Origin: Arthrobacter wenxiniae | GTDB lineage: Bacteria > Actinomycetota > Actinomycetes > Actinomycetales > Micrococcaceae | Direction: 5' to 3' | DNA: 64,000 bases | Assembly (NCBI RefSeq): GCF_013376105.1 | Contig: NZ_JAAMFM010000021.1 | Span: forward strand, 1 to 64,000 | In this document: piece after piece, positions 9,369-19,019 of the stretch | Layout of the letters: every line of letters begins with the position of its first letter | Position numbering within the stretch: the first letter of the stretch is position 1 | Position numbers and translations under genes: made by a program | Notes under the pieces: model-generated | Told to the model about the DNA's origin: nothing | What the model saw: the letters and a program-made list of their open reading frames with translations, nothing else | The model's database searches: none

Positions 9369-10952
9369 ATGAACCCCAAAACCATCAACCACGCTCTCCA
9401 CCCCTCGGCCGAGCCGCTGCCAGGCGGCGAAGCCATAGAGCCGCTCCGCGACGTGTCCGGTCCAGAACAGTACCGCCCAGGCATCCACTACACACCCCGC
9501 AGGAACTGGATCAACGACCCCAACGGACTGCTGCACCACAACGGCCTCTTTCATCTGTTCTACCAATACAACCCGCTCTCCAGCGTGCACGCGAACATGT
9601 CGTGGGGCCACGCCAGCTCGATCGATTTACTCCACTGGGAGGAGCACCCGGTCGCGATCCCTTGTGACGCGAACGAACAGATCTTCTCCGGCAGCGCCGT
9701 CTTCGACGCCCACAATTCCAGCGGGCTCGGCACCACAGACAATCCACCCCTGGTGGCCGTCTACACCAGCGCCTACACCGAGGCTTCCCCTCTTGCCGGC
9801 CGACAAGCCCAATCGCTGGCCTACAGCCTGGACGGTGGCACCACCTGGGCCAAGCATGCTGCCAACCCGGTCCTGGATCGGGGCTCGGCCAATTTCCGCG
9901 ATCCAAAGGTCTTCCGCCACACCCACGGGGAAGCCTCCTACTGGGTGATGGTGGCCGTCGAGGCCGAAGCCCACACCGTGGAGTTCTACCGCTCAGATAA
10001 CCTGACCGACTGGGCCCACCTCTCCAGTTTCGGACCCGCCAATGCCACCGGCGGGGTATGGGAATGCCCGGACCTTTTCGAACTGCCCGTGGACGGGGAC
10101 CCCGACACCACGCGCTGGGTGCTCGTGGTGAATCTGAACCCGGGCGGTGTGGCCGGCGGGTCCGGGGCACAATATTTTATTGGCAATTTCGACGGCACAG
10201 CCTTCACCTCCGAGAACACCATCACCAACAGTTCAGCTACCGGCCAAGAACGCCTGCGGGAGTACGGTTGGCTGGACTGGGGCAAAGACTACTACGCCGC
10301 CGTATCCTACAACGACGCCCCGGACAGGCGGCGGATCATGACCGGATGGATGAACAACTGGGACTATGCCGCCGACGTGCCGCACGGTCCATGGCGCGGC
10401 GCCATGACCCTGCCGCGCGAAGTGACCCTGACCCGCCAGCATGGCGTCATCCGGCCCGCCCAGCGCGTCGTGGCCGAAGTCGACGATGCGTTCCAGGCCC
10501 GACCGTCATCAAGTATCGGACCCGCGGGGATTCCGGGGGGAATCCAGCTTCTCACCACTCACGACGCCGACGCACCGCAGAGAATCGACGCCGTCATCAC
10601 GCGCGGTACCGCAACCGAGTTTGGCCTGATGATCCGTGGTGGCAACGGGCACGGCACCCGCATCGGCTACAACACGTCCACCGGCTGCCTCTACCTCGAC
10701 AGGACCAAATCCGGCGTCGTTGCCTTCAACCCGCTATTCGCCTCCATCGAATCCGTCCCCGTGGACCTGGTCAACGGAACGCTGGCACTGCGCATCTACC
10801 TAGACCGATCCTCCTTGGAGGTCTTCACCGCCGACGGTCTGGCCACCATCACAGACCAAATCTTCCCCCTCGAAACCACCCAGGAACTCTCCGCCTACGC
10901 AAATGGAGGGTCCGCCACCCTGGACAGCCTGACCATTGGATACCTCTCCTGA
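9369..10952 (+). CDS. GH32 beta-fructosidase (intracellular sucrose/fructan hydrolase)
   Basis: A 527-residue glycoside hydrolase family 32 enzyme. All three hallmark motifs are present: WINDPNG with nucleophile Asp50, FRDP with transition-state Asp178, and WECPD with acid/base Glu232. The five-blade propeller is followed by a C-terminal beta-sandwich (LRIYLDRSSLEVFTADG). There is no signal peptide, so it acts in the cytoplasm on imported oligosaccharides. It releases fructose for the adjacent kinase. Exo-levanase/inulinase and sucrose hydrolase cannot be told apart from sequence. Confidence 0.95.
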   Translation: MNPKTINHALHPSAEPLPGGEAIEPLRDVSGPEQYRPGIHYTPRRNWINDPNGLLHHNGLFHLFYQYNPLSSVHANMSWGHASSIDLLHWEEHPVAIPCDANEQIFSGSAVFDAHNSSGLGTTDNPPLVAVYTSAYTEASPLAGRQAQSLAYSLDGGTTWAKHAANPVLDRGSANFRDPKVFRHTHGEASYWVMVAVEAEAHTVEFYRSDNLTDWAHLSSFGPANATGGVWECPDLFELPVDGDPDTTRWVLVVNLNPGGVAGGSGAQYFIGNFDGTAFTSENTITNSSATGQERLREYGWLDWGKDYYAAVSYNDAPDRRRIMTGWMNNWDYAADVPHGPWRGAMTLPREVTLTRQHGVIRPAQRVVAEVDDAFQARPSSSIGPAGIPGGIQLLTTHDADAPQRIDAVITRGTATEFGLMIRGGNGHGTRIGYNTSTGCLYLDRTKSGVVAFNPLFASIESVPVDLVNGTLALRIYLDRSSLEVFTADGLATITDQIFPLETTQELSAYANGGSATLDSLTIGYLS

Positions 10953-10988
10953 CCGACCGGAGCTGAGGCCGAAGTCTCGCCGGTGCCT

Positions 10989-11034
10989 CCCCGCGGCCTC
11001 TGCATCACTCCACTGCGATTCAGAGGCCGCGGGG
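10989..11034 (+). terminator. Strong hairpin ending the fructan locus
   Basis: CCCCGCGGCCTCTG (10989-11002) pairs perfectly over 14 bp with 11021-11034 around an 18-base loop, 37 bp after the GH32 stop. It lacks a T-tract, as is common in high-GC actinobacteria. Confidence 0.7.
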
Positions 11035-11829
11035 CCCTGGGCATCCGCCCCCAGACAGCAGTCCCGACTGCAACGCCCCATGCAAGAGCAGAATGGTCGG
11101 CACGGACGGCGGCCTCGACAGTCCAACCGTGGGGCACTAATGAACCTGTTGTCGCAGAGTTGACTGTGGAACCCCAAACGCCCTCGAGGGGCCCGAAAGA
11201 GGCACTCCCCGTTACCCCCTTTTTCAACTAAAACCCAACTCAATCCATGACATGCCAAAGCCTTCATGAACGACTAAAGCCGCGGAAACACGTGGATGAT
11301 GCTAGCCTGCAACACTGTTCCGAATCGGGATGGTGAGATTCTCTCGGGCGTCGGAGCCGCCCGCTCATCCACAACAGTCATCTCGTATCTCCTTGATCAG
11401 AGTTACACCATTGACCGTACAGTTCAGCAGCGGGTTAGTCAGAGTCTGGACCCTGGGAAGTCCCGTTCTCCAATGGCGAGCAGTGTCCCCAGACCGCGTC
11501 TACGCGGGGATCAACTCCGGCCCGGAAGGTGTTGAGGTCGCTGGCTGGTCCAACTGGACACCACCGGGGAAGGCCATATCGTCGGCGAGAGTGACGGTCG
11601 CGTGCAGGGCCAGTCGGTAGTGCATGGAATTCAAGCGGTCAGGCGACTGTGCGTCTTCGATCTCAGCGATCCTCGCGGGATTCGTCGTCGATGGTCTTGC
11701 CGCTAGCTATCTGACGGCGTTGTCATGGCCGGGCTATGGTCCATCTCCGCAAGCACCTGAAAGTTCCAGTCGAACACCGAGGCTAGAAGTTTCCTGCCCG
11801 TCTTTCCTCGTCCGCGGGGACTTCAAAAT
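11035..11829. other. No recognisable gene
   Basis: Roughly 800 bases with only short, competing open frames on both strands and no family match I can see. The base composition is lower in GC and codon structure is poor, so it is probably decayed or intergenic. Confidence 0.5.
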
Positions 11830-13575
11830 TTACGACTCCGCCCTCGGCGCCCACCTTTCTGAAACGGCGGCACCATGACGATCTTCGTTATGAACGAGGG
11901 GAATGACATCGATCCTGGAGCCCTGGGCTGGTGGACCGATCACCAGCAGGATGTGCTTTGCGGTGACACCGGCCAGCCCGTCAAGTACCCTCCTGACCAA
12001 CTCAGGCCCTTCGGGCGGGATCCCCTCCGCAACGGCAGCTTCGGGTCCCGACTCCGCCCTTCTCCATACGGCGACCTTGGCGCCGGTGGCGTCGGTGATC
12101 GCCTTGGACAGCAGATCCGAGGGGGAGGCGGTCACCAACGTCACCTGGTGGACGGTGTGCGCCTGGGCGGGGGATGCGGCCGCCAGGAGGGCGTGCTCGC
12201 GCCGCCACAAGGCAAAGTGATAGGCGGAAACGAGACCGGCCGCCACCAGCAGGCCAAGTGGAGCACGGATACGGTCCAAGAGGCTGCCTCCGGTGACATC
12301 GCCCAGGAAGTACTCGAAGATGCGGTTTCCGATTACCAGGAGGGCGATGAGGGCCACCACGGCACTGATCCCGAAAAACACGATGAGGTAGACACGTCTG
12401 GCTGGCGAAATGGCGTCCGAAGTTCGCGGCTGCCGTCCCGGCTTCCAGGAATGCCACCAGACCGGACCTGCCACCATGAGGGAACTGATGCCGCCCAACA
12501 GAAGAGTGCGCGTTCCGCCGCCTGCGAGTGGTGACACCACGACGGCAAGCGTTGCGTTGATGATCACGCCAATGCCGGATGCAGTGGTCGCCAGGGAAAC
12601 CCCGGAAGTCACCAGCCGGCTCGCCCGCCGGGTGGCAACAGAACGGTGAGCAGCGCTGACGCGGTGATAGCGCCACACCAAGGCACCGACCGCGGCTGCA
12701 GCGATCGCTGTGCCGAGTGGACTGAGCAGCTCGCTCATCGAGCCATCCCGGTCGAAGGCCATCCTCAGGAGCACGAAGCCCATGACGGCTGCCCCGGCGA
12801 GCGCAGTAACGCCTGCAGCGAAGATCCCGACACCAATCAGTGCCACATCCACCAGGGCGGTACGAAGCCTGCGTCCGCCGTCCCGGAACCAGTGCCACCA
12901 CCAGATCGTGCTTCCGCCCACGGCCCAGACCAGTGCCCTGAGGACTGGTTGCCACCAGGTTTCCACCACTGGAGTCAGGCTGGTGTAGCCGCGAATGGCG
13001 ACGTCCAGTAGGCTGCCTAGGGCCGAGATGGCGGCGACGGCGCCCACCAGCAGTCCGAACACCGATCCGATGACCGCGGGCACGTCGTCGAGTTTGGCAG
13101 GATGCTTGATGGGGTGCCGCCACATCCAGCGGTGCCAGATCCAGATGCTGGCCCAGGCAATCCCTACGGACAAGGGCGACGACCACTGGGGCTCCCCCGC
13201 ACCGATGAAGGATGCCGCCATCCTCAGGAAGGCCGTTACGGAGGCGATGAGGGCGACTGCGTAGACACCCCCCAGGTACAGGCCCCACGCCGCTGAACTG
13301 CGTTCCACCGGGTCATCGAGCCTCTTCCAGACCACCCACCACAAGCCCGCGGCGAGCGGGCCGCCAATCAACGTGAAGGCAAGGGATCGGGCAAGTCCGG
13401 CTACATCATTGGACGCCATCACCGCACCGGTGCTGAGCAGGCGTTCCACAAGGCCGCTGAGCCCGACCGTCCCGATCATCACAAGGGCAAACAACAGGGC
13501 ATAGAGGATTATGCGGCGGAGAACGAGCTGGGCCGAACCTGCCGTGGAATCTCTCGTCGAGACGTTGGCGTTCAT
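11830..13575 (-). CDS. Large multi-pass membrane protein, DUF5671-like
   Basis: A 581-residue protein with many hydrophobic segments spread over residues 20-470 and a soluble C-terminal tail of about 100 residues. Recurring W-rich segments (LWWVVWKRLDDP, IWIWHRWMWRHP, STIWWWHWFRDG) suggest duplicated membrane modules of the DUF5671 type. The function is unknown. ATG 13575 overlaps the stop of the upstream gene as ATGA, showing translational coupling. A longer frame to 13635 exists but overlaps that gene. Confidence 0.85.
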   Translation of the reverse strand: MNANVSTRDSTAGSAQLVLRRIILYALLFALVMIGTVGLSGLVERLLSTGAVMASNDVAGLARSLAFTLIGGPLAAGLWWVVWKRLDDPVERSSAAWGLYLGGVYAVALIASVTAFLRMAASFIGAGEPQWSSPLSVGIAWASIWIWHRWMWRHPIKHPAKLDDVPAVIGSVFGLLVGAVAAISALGSLLDVAIRGYTSLTPVVETWWQPVLRALVWAVGGSTIWWWHWFRDGGRRLRTALVDVALIGVGIFAAGVTALAGAAVMGFVLLRMAFDRDGSMSELLSPLGTAIAAAAVGALVWRYHRVSAAHRSVATRRASRLVTSGVSLATTASGIGVIINATLAVVVSPLAGGGTRTLLLGGISSLMVAGPVWWHSWKPGRQPRTSDAISPARRVYLIVFFGISAVVALIALLVIGNRIFEYFLGDVTGGSLLDRIRAPLGLLVAAGLVSAYHFALWRREHALLAAASPAQAHTVHQVTLVTASPSDLLSKAITDATGAKVAVWRRAESGPEAAVAEGIPPEGPELVRRVLDGLAGVTAKHILLVIGPPAQGSRIDVIPLVHNEDRHGAAVSERWAPRAES

Positions 13576-14036
13576 GGCTTCACGGACGATCCGGCGCATA
13601 CCAGGAGCGGGTACGGCGCCTGGTCGACCAGCCATTTGCCATCGGTCTTGATGAGGGAGAAGCGGTCCTCCGTTTCATACTCGGACGGCCCGAACAGGCC
13701 GTCCGAGTCCGAACTGACAACAGAGACCCTTACCACTGCAGTACTGCTCCGCTCCGTGGTCGAGATGAGTACCACCCGGGACGGCGGCGGCCCGGGTTCC
13801 TGATAGCTACGGCATAACGAACCGGCCGCCGGTGTGAGGTACGTACTGGCTGTGGCCGTATCGCCTTCAATGACTGCCGTGCTGTAACGCTGGACGACCC
13901 CCTGCGGCGTGGTTTCATCCAGGACCTGTGGCCCACCCCGCGTGAAGACGGCTGCCAGTGCGACGATGACCAACAGTGCAATTGCCAACACGATCACCAG
14001 GAGGACCCGGTCCGGCTTTCCCACGGCAGTATTCAT
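13572..14036 (-). CDS. Membrane-anchored hypothetical protein
   Basis: A 154-residue protein with an N-terminal membrane anchor (VLLVIVLAIALLVIVALAAV, residues about 11-30) and an extracytoplasmic domain of about 120 residues. The VVQRYSTAVIEGD...YLTPAAGSLC pattern recalls small NTF2-like/DUF4878-type stress domains, but I cannot assign one firmly. It is coupled by ATGA to the membrane protein downstream; the two probably act together at the cell envelope. The start at 14036 is preferred over 14054 because the hydrophobic anchor then follows a short basic leader. Confidence 0.75.
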   Translation of the reverse strand: MNTAVGKPDRVLLVIVLAIALLVIVALAAVFTRGGPQVLDETTPQGVVQRYSTAVIEGDTATASTYLTPAAGSLCRSYQEPGPPPSRVVLISTTERSSTAVVRVSVVSSDSDGLFGPSEYETEDRFSLIKTDGKWLVDQAPYPLLVCAGSSVKP

Positions 14037-14254
14037 GGCGCTAGCATGGCGCACAGGCGGTCCGGGTGGAAGTGTCTTTCGGCCCTGCTCCCCGCCCGAC
14101 AGCGCCGCCAGTCCCCGTCACAGGGCTATCAATCTGATCCGGCTTCATCCCGTCAGGATGTATGGCGCCAGTGCCGCGTGGCTCGGGGACGATCCAGGCT
14201 GGGTGGGTGGCCGCGGCTTCCAGGCGTCGCTGGCAGGGTCCTCTTCGGCTTGGG

Positions 14255-14580
14255 GTGCGCCGTGAGGTGCCGGTAATGGAGCGGTGGTGGCCCACGGCCA
14301 ACTGCAGCACGCTCAGCAAGGGCAGGCCGCGGCCCCGTGAGCGGCCGCGGTTGAACCGGAAGCAGAACTCGTTCAGGTAGCCGGCCAGGTGCCTGGCCCC
14401 CACTGCGCCCTGGTGGGTGGAGAGCAGCCACCGCCTGGGCAGCGGTGCGACGCGGTGCACACCGGGGAGCAACTTATCGTTGTCCCCGCCCAAGGGCGTA
14501 GCGGCGCGCTGACTGCGTCGCAAATGCGTGCAGCCGGACCTCTCGATACCCGGTGTCCGTGGAGAAAACATGCCCGTCTG
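14255..14580 (-). pseudogene. IS1595-family transposase, C-terminal remnant
   Basis: LLPGVHRVAPLPRRWLLSTH followed by QGAV, HLAGYLNEFCFRFN and SRGRGLPLLSVLQLAVGH reproduces the C-terminal DDE region of ISXO2/IS1595 transposases (VHRVxSLxKRWLxGTHQG; YLDEFxFRFNRRxSRSRG). Upstream similarity (TGYREVRLHAFA) is in another frame. No start, N-terminal domain or terminal repeats were found. Confidence 0.75.
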
Positions 14581-14894
14581 TGATCCGCACGCGTGAGCAT
14601 CACGGACCAGAACACCGAATTGCAGATCCTGACAATGGAAGTCGCGGGCTGTGAACGGATCTACCACGGCGCCAGCTTGACTAAGGCCGGTCTCTACCGA
14701 ACTGCATAAGACGATGGTCCACCTCAGTCCTGGAATCGAGGTTTTCGTTTGGAAACTGGACCAGCTCGGGCCCACCAATCGGCGCCTGCCCGAACTCAAC
14801 GATGACTTCAAGCCACGACAGCATCAAGTTCGCCGATTCCAGGCGACAACGAGACCACCGGACTCATGCCTGCCTCAGCAGGAAGCACCCTGTC

Positions 14895-15620
14895 ATGAAG
14901 CACACAACACGCCCCAAACGCATCGGCATGATCGTCCCCTCATCCAACACCTGCCTCGAGCCGCAGAGCTACCGCATCCTCGGCGGCCGTGACGACGTCA
15001 CGATCCACTCGGCACGCATTCCCGTCACCCGAATCGGAACGGACGCCGGTGCCGACAAACAGTTCGACATCGAAGGCATGCGCCACGCCGCGGAACTGCT
15101 GGCAACCGCCGATGTGGACGTCATCGCCTGGAATGGAACGTCCGGATCCTGGCTCGGCCCCGGACACGACCGCGCGATCGCCACCGGGATCACCGCAGCC
15201 ACCGGAATACCTGCGACAACCTCGACCCTGGCCTACTTCGACGCATTTACCGATTTCGACATCCAATCGATCGGCCTCATCACCCCCTACACCCAGGACG
15301 TCAACGAAAAAGTCATCACCCAATACTCAAAGGAGGGAATCCGCGTTGCCGGACACCGCTTCCTGGGCCTTTGCGACAATGAATCCTTTGCACGGGTCGC
15401 ACCCGAAGAACTCATCCCCGGCTCGCTCGAGCTCGCCGCCGACCATCCCGACGCGCTCATATACCTTTGCACAAACCTCTACGGGGCCCCCATCGTCGAA
15501 GACCTTGAAGAACGCACGCAAGTTCCGATCCTCGACTCCGTCGCCGTCACCCTCTGGCGATGCCTTCAACTGGCAGGAATACCCCTCCTCCACCGCCGCT
15601 GGGGCAGACTTTTGGGTTAA
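14895..15620 (+). CDS. Asp/Glu racemase-fold enzyme, arylmalonate decarboxylase / maleate isomerase-like
   Basis: This 241-residue protein has RIGMIVPSSNTCLEPQ at the N-terminus, GTSGSWLG in the middle and YLCTNLYGAPIVEDLE with DSVAVTLW in the C-terminal half, matching the maleate isomerase/arylmalonate decarboxylase group. Racemases and maleate isomerases use two Cys; here the first position is Gly (NGTSG) and only the second Cys (CTNL) is kept, the arrangement of arylmalonate decarboxylase. The last residues (LLHRRWGRLLG) look slightly shifted from the family norm. It stands alone, with no partner genes. Confidence 0.82.
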   Translation: MKHTTRPKRIGMIVPSSNTCLEPQSYRILGGRDDVTIHSARIPVTRIGTDAGADKQFDIEGMRHAAELLATADVDVIAWNGTSGSWLGPGHDRAIATGITAATGIPATTSTLAYFDAFTDFDIQSIGLITPYTQDVNEKVITQYSKEGIRVAGHRFLGLCDNESFARVAPEELIPGSLELAADHPDALIYLCTNLYGAPIVEDLEERTQVPILDSVAVTLWRCLQLAGIPLLHRRWGRLLG

Positions 15621-15813
15621 GGCAGTCACCCGCACGAGCCTGCACCAAAATCGCGGGCCCGTGAGAACATCCAGCCGCTCCTGCGTTCCCCTGAAGGGGG
15701 TATAAACCAACCAGTTGGAACATCCCGAGCCGGATAGAGGACGACTTGTGAAAAAGTAAAATATCCTGCACTAAGCTTTTGCAACTCCCCTCGCTGTGGC
15801 GGATGGTTATTGA

Positions 15814-16015
15814 GGCACGGTGAGGATTTATCCGGTGTGCTCAGAGCGGGGCTTCGGTTTCATCGCCCCCGATGACGGATCCCCCCGACGTTTTCGCCGA
15901 CTAAACTGCCATCGCCAGCGGCGGCTACCGGTCCCTGGATGAGAACCAGAAGGTTCAGCTCGAGGTTGTCCAGGGACCCAAAGTACCCCAAGCAGAAAAC
16001 TTCCGCCCACTCTAA
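15814..16015 (+). pseudogene. Cold-shock (CspA-like) protein pseudogene
   Basis: Reading + strand, GTVR near 15814 and ERGFGFIAPDDGS are followed by an extra C in a C-run at about 15888, after which DVFAD, a TAA, then TAIASGGYRSLDENQKVQLE and GPKVPQAENFRPL end at TAA 16013. The order matches a cold-shock domain of about 67 residues. Both the frameshift and the internal stop inactivate it. Confidence 0.85.
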
Positions 16016-16189
16016 CCGGGTGTTGGGGACCAGCGATCGCAGACTTAACGCCACCAGTGCACTGATGATCCACATGGCCGGTTAGGTCGCCTGGGCCGGC
16101 GAAGGGCGCGAGCAGTGCCCTTGTCGGCTCGGGAGTGCATCCGGGCGGGTCTGCCAGTTCCATGGGAACTGAATTGGACATGTTGGGAA

Positions 16190-17116
16190 TCAGCTTGGAC
16201 GGGTTCGGGGGCGGCGGGTCGAGAGTTGGAAGACCCCGTAGACAGCCAGGGCGCCCGCGAGGACGAAGACGATGCCGGCCCAGAGGGGTGCGGAGGAGGC
16301 TTCGCCCAGAACGGCAATTCCGATGCTCACGCCGATGAGGGGATCGATGACTGTCAGTCCGGCGACGACGAGGTCTGGCGGACCGGCAGAATACGCGCTC
16401 TGGACAAAATAGGATCCCGACAGGGCGGCGGCGGCTAATCCGCCGACACATGCGAAAGTGAGCCCGTCTCCTGGTTCGTAGTGGAATCCGAACTGGGCCA
16501 GCGTGTGGACCCGGTCAATGACGACTTTCGCCACGGTTGCCACAAACCCGAACAGGACCCCGGCTGCGACGATGTAGAACAGTGTGGTGAACTTCCTGCG
16601 AAAAAACCCGAAGGCCAATGCAAGGAAGGCCAGCACGACGGCGAGAATGATCAGCACGATGATCAGCTGGGCATCATGGATGGGAACCGTCGTCGTGGTA
16701 AGGGCCGCGACGCTGACGAACAAGCCAATGCCGCCGACACAGAAAGCCACTGCCCGGATGGTCGGCCAACCCAGCTTTGCCTTGGCGGCTCGTGCGTTGA
16801 GGACAGCAGTAATGACGAGAGCGAGGGCGCCGAGAGGCTGAACAACCGTCAGCGGTGCCAGGTACAGGCTGAGAAGTTGCAGGAGGATGGCAACGCCGAG
16901 CATAAGCGTCCCAGCCAACCATGCGGGCCGGCGTACCAAGGTCAGTAGATCCTTGATGTTCAGCCCTGATTTAGGGGCGTCCGCCTCGGCGGTTTCACCC
17001 TCTGACACTCCGCGGTGCTGGAATTGTGCGCCCAGGGCCAGGAAAACGGAACCGACAAGGGCCACCGGGATACCCAGGGCCTGCATTGGCGTCAGTGAGA
17101 TCAGTTCGATGGCCAT
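16190..17116 (-). CDS. DMT-family (EamA/NIPA-like) membrane transporter
   Basis: A 308-residue protein with nine to ten hydrophobic segments and no signal peptide. The start PVALVGSVFLALGAQFQHRG and the C-terminal DPLIGVSIGIAVLGE are typical of the small drug/metabolite transporter group that resembles NIPA magnesium transporters. The substrate is unknown. It is monocistronic, with no partner enzyme next to it. Confidence 0.85.
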   Translation of the reverse strand: MAIELISLTPMQALGIPVALVGSVFLALGAQFQHRGVSEGETAEADAPKSGLNIKDLLTLVRRPAWLAGTLMLGVAILLQLLSLYLAPLTVVQPLGALALVITAVLNARAAKAKLGWPTIRAVAFCVGGIGLFVSVAALTTTTVPIHDAQLIIVLIILAVVLAFLALAFGFFRRKFTTLFYIVAAGVLFGFVATVAKVVIDRVHTLAQFGFHYEPGDGLTFACVGGLAAAALSGSYFVQSAYSAGPPDLVVAGLTVIDPLIGVSIGIAVLGEASSAPLWAGIVFVLAGALAVYGVFQLSTRRPRTRPS

Positions 17117-17267
17117 GGCGCCACATTACCGGTGGTGAGCGGAACGTCGGTAGCGGTCGCCCGGACACGAGTCGGGCGATGATTTGATGGTGGGCAAGTC
17201 GAATACCGCAGCCGCGGTCATCACCATTTGCTGGCAAGCTGGACGGCTTTCACGCAGGATGCCGCCC

Positions 17268-17597
17268 TCACAGCCTGGGCTTGTTGCGGCGGACCCTGGC
17301 GCGCAGCTGGATGATGCGAACCGTGCCGGCAATGGCCACGATGATGCCGCCGCCTACCGCTCCAATGAACAGTCCCACGCCAATTGACACGGTGCCGTTG
17401 AGTCCCAAGTAGTGCAGCGTGACGGATTCCTGGTTCTGCAGGATAAAGATGATCAGGAGCACCAGAACCAGCAGGCCGGCGGCCGTCGCCACCCACATCA
17501 TGCTCGCACGCGTCACGACGCTGTTGGACGGGGATCGTGCCGGCGCGCCCGTGGGGGGCGGCGGAGTACTTTCCTCTGGGTTCGTTTCCTCAGTCAT
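17268..17597 (-). CDS. LapA-domain (DUF1049) membrane protein
   Basis: A 109-residue protein with a Pro-rich cytoplasmic N-terminus, two membrane helices (about residues 37-53 and 68-92) joined by a short loop with QNQESVTLHYLG, and a basic C-terminal tail. The helix-loop-helix with 'FILQNQ' is the hallmark of the LapA domain, named after E. coli LapA (lipid A regulation). Actinobacterial members have no known role. Confidence 0.85.
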   Translation of the reverse strand: MTEETNPEESTPPPPTGAPARSPSNSVVTRASMMWVATAAGLLVLVLLIIFILQNQESVTLHYLGLNGTVSIGVGLFIGAVGGGIIVAIAGTVRIIQLRARVRRNKPRL

Positions 17598-17644
17598 GGG
17601 GGCACTGTCCTCTCCGATGAACTCGCGGGTAATTTGGCCGGAAT

Positions 17645-18214
17645 TTACGCACCGGCGGGCCCGTCGACTTTCTGGGCCGGCGGCGTCAGCATGCCGCTGT
17701 CAGATTCGCTGACGTTTGCATGGGTCACCGATAGAGGTAAGTCGTTTGTGGGTTGGCCGGGACTGTGAAGGTGTTCGCCCGGCACTTCCGCCAGGCCTCC
17801 ACCGGGGATTCGATCGCTCTCTTCGACTTCGAACTGGTCGGTGCACCGCTGCCTGCGGCGCAAGGTGCGGATCATGATGATGGTTCCGGCCACTGTCGCG
17901 GCCGCCAGAAGCCCAGCGGCCGCCCAGGTCGTTGTCGTCCTCGTGCGGTGAGGTGGGGGGTGGTGAATCTCGCGGGCTGCATGTTTCAGGGCCTTCACGG
18001 CTCGTTTCCGCGCCCGGCGCCGGGCCTTCTTACCCGTCACCGTGCCCATGATCCCTGCCACCGCCCGGGGCGTCCCACACCCGGCCATCTCGGAATGTCC
18101 CCACTTGCTGGCCGCGTCAACCACGGCGGTGGGGCTGTTCAGGATCTGCTCCACCCCGGCCCCAACAAGGCTCCGTGCCTGATGAATCATCTTCTTCATA
18201 TTCATGCCGGACAT
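17645..18214 (-). CDS. Hypothetical single-pass membrane protein
   Basis: A 189-residue protein I do not recognise. It has a Met/Lys-rich start, a strongly basic middle (KKARRRARKRAVKALKHAAR), one membrane helix (WAAAGLLAAATVAGTIIMI, about residues 96-114) and a Pro/Gly-rich acidic tail. It lies 47 bp upstream of the LapA-type gene on the same strand and could be co-transcribed with it. Confidence 0.6.
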   Translation of the reverse strand: MSGMNMKKMIHQARSLVGAGVEQILNSPTAVVDAASKWGHSEMAGCGTPRAVAGIMGTVTGKKARRRARKRAVKALKHAAREIHHPPPHRTRTTTTWAAAGLLAAATVAGTIIMIRTLRRRQRCTDQFEVEESDRIPGGGLAEVPGEHLHSPGQPTNDLPLSVTHANVSESDSGMLTPPAQKVDGPAGA

Positions 18215-19019
18215 GGGAAACCTCCCGATTGTTCGTCTTCGCCCCCAGCCTACGCCCGGGCTGAAGAGTAGGAACAGTAGCGCGGGCAGGCGTCCAGACT
18301 ACCGACGTCGGCTCATTTGTGCCCTCACAGAGGACGGTCCGGCCCCTGGCGACAGTTGCCGTGGAATGACTTTTTGGCAATTTCCCAGTTCTTCATTGGC
18401 CCGCCGCCAGTGCCTATCCCTGGGCGCCTGCCTTCCCCCGCGGCACGGCCGGTCCTCTCAGGCGAGCCTGGCGCCGACAATGACGGTCCCCTGACTGCCG
18501 GGGAGGCCGGGTAAAATTCATCGTCATGAACGGTGCCGTAACGGAGGTGGCCATCGGCCAGATAAGAGTTCCGAGAGGCCTGAATTCATCCTCATGGACG
18601 CCGATACAGCAGCAACCGCCCACCGTCACTCCCCTGCCGTCCATCAATTTGGCCAAATGAGTCGTGGAGCAAGCCATCACGATCATGAAGGCCAGGCACG
18701 ACTGCGCCTGGCCAACCTCCGGTTCCCCCGATCCTTTCATGCCACCCCGGCCCGCCAGCGGTTCCAAAATCAGCCGCGTCTGTCGGCTGGCAAACATGGT
18801 GCTTTCAGCAATGCAGCGACGCTCCGGCACGACACTCCAATCGGTGGTACATCCAGTGGATGCACCCCCGTGTGCGGACACTCTGATCCTTCAAGGTAGT
18901 TCCAATCAACCTTCGGTCCCGTCCCGCTGAACGGGAGAATTGATATTGGCGATGAGCTTGCAGACGCAAACACCTGAAAACCAGGTCGGAGCCAGCCAAG
19001 CCTTGAACTGCACCCAGCT
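18215..19019. other. About 800 bases without a supportable gene
   Basis: Only overlapping, low-quality frames are present. A near-repeated motif AATTCATC(G/C)TCATG occurs twice around 18520-18597. No RNA gene or IS end is recognised. Confidence 0.4.

Noticed and set aside
12002-13288. 428-codon minus-strand frame
   Set aside because: Out-of-frame reading of the large membrane protein on the same strand; Arg/His-rich and not hydrophobic.
14041-14811. Full IS1595 element
   Set aside because: Only the C-terminal third of a transposase is recognisable and no terminal repeats or duplications were found, so only a remnant is annotated.
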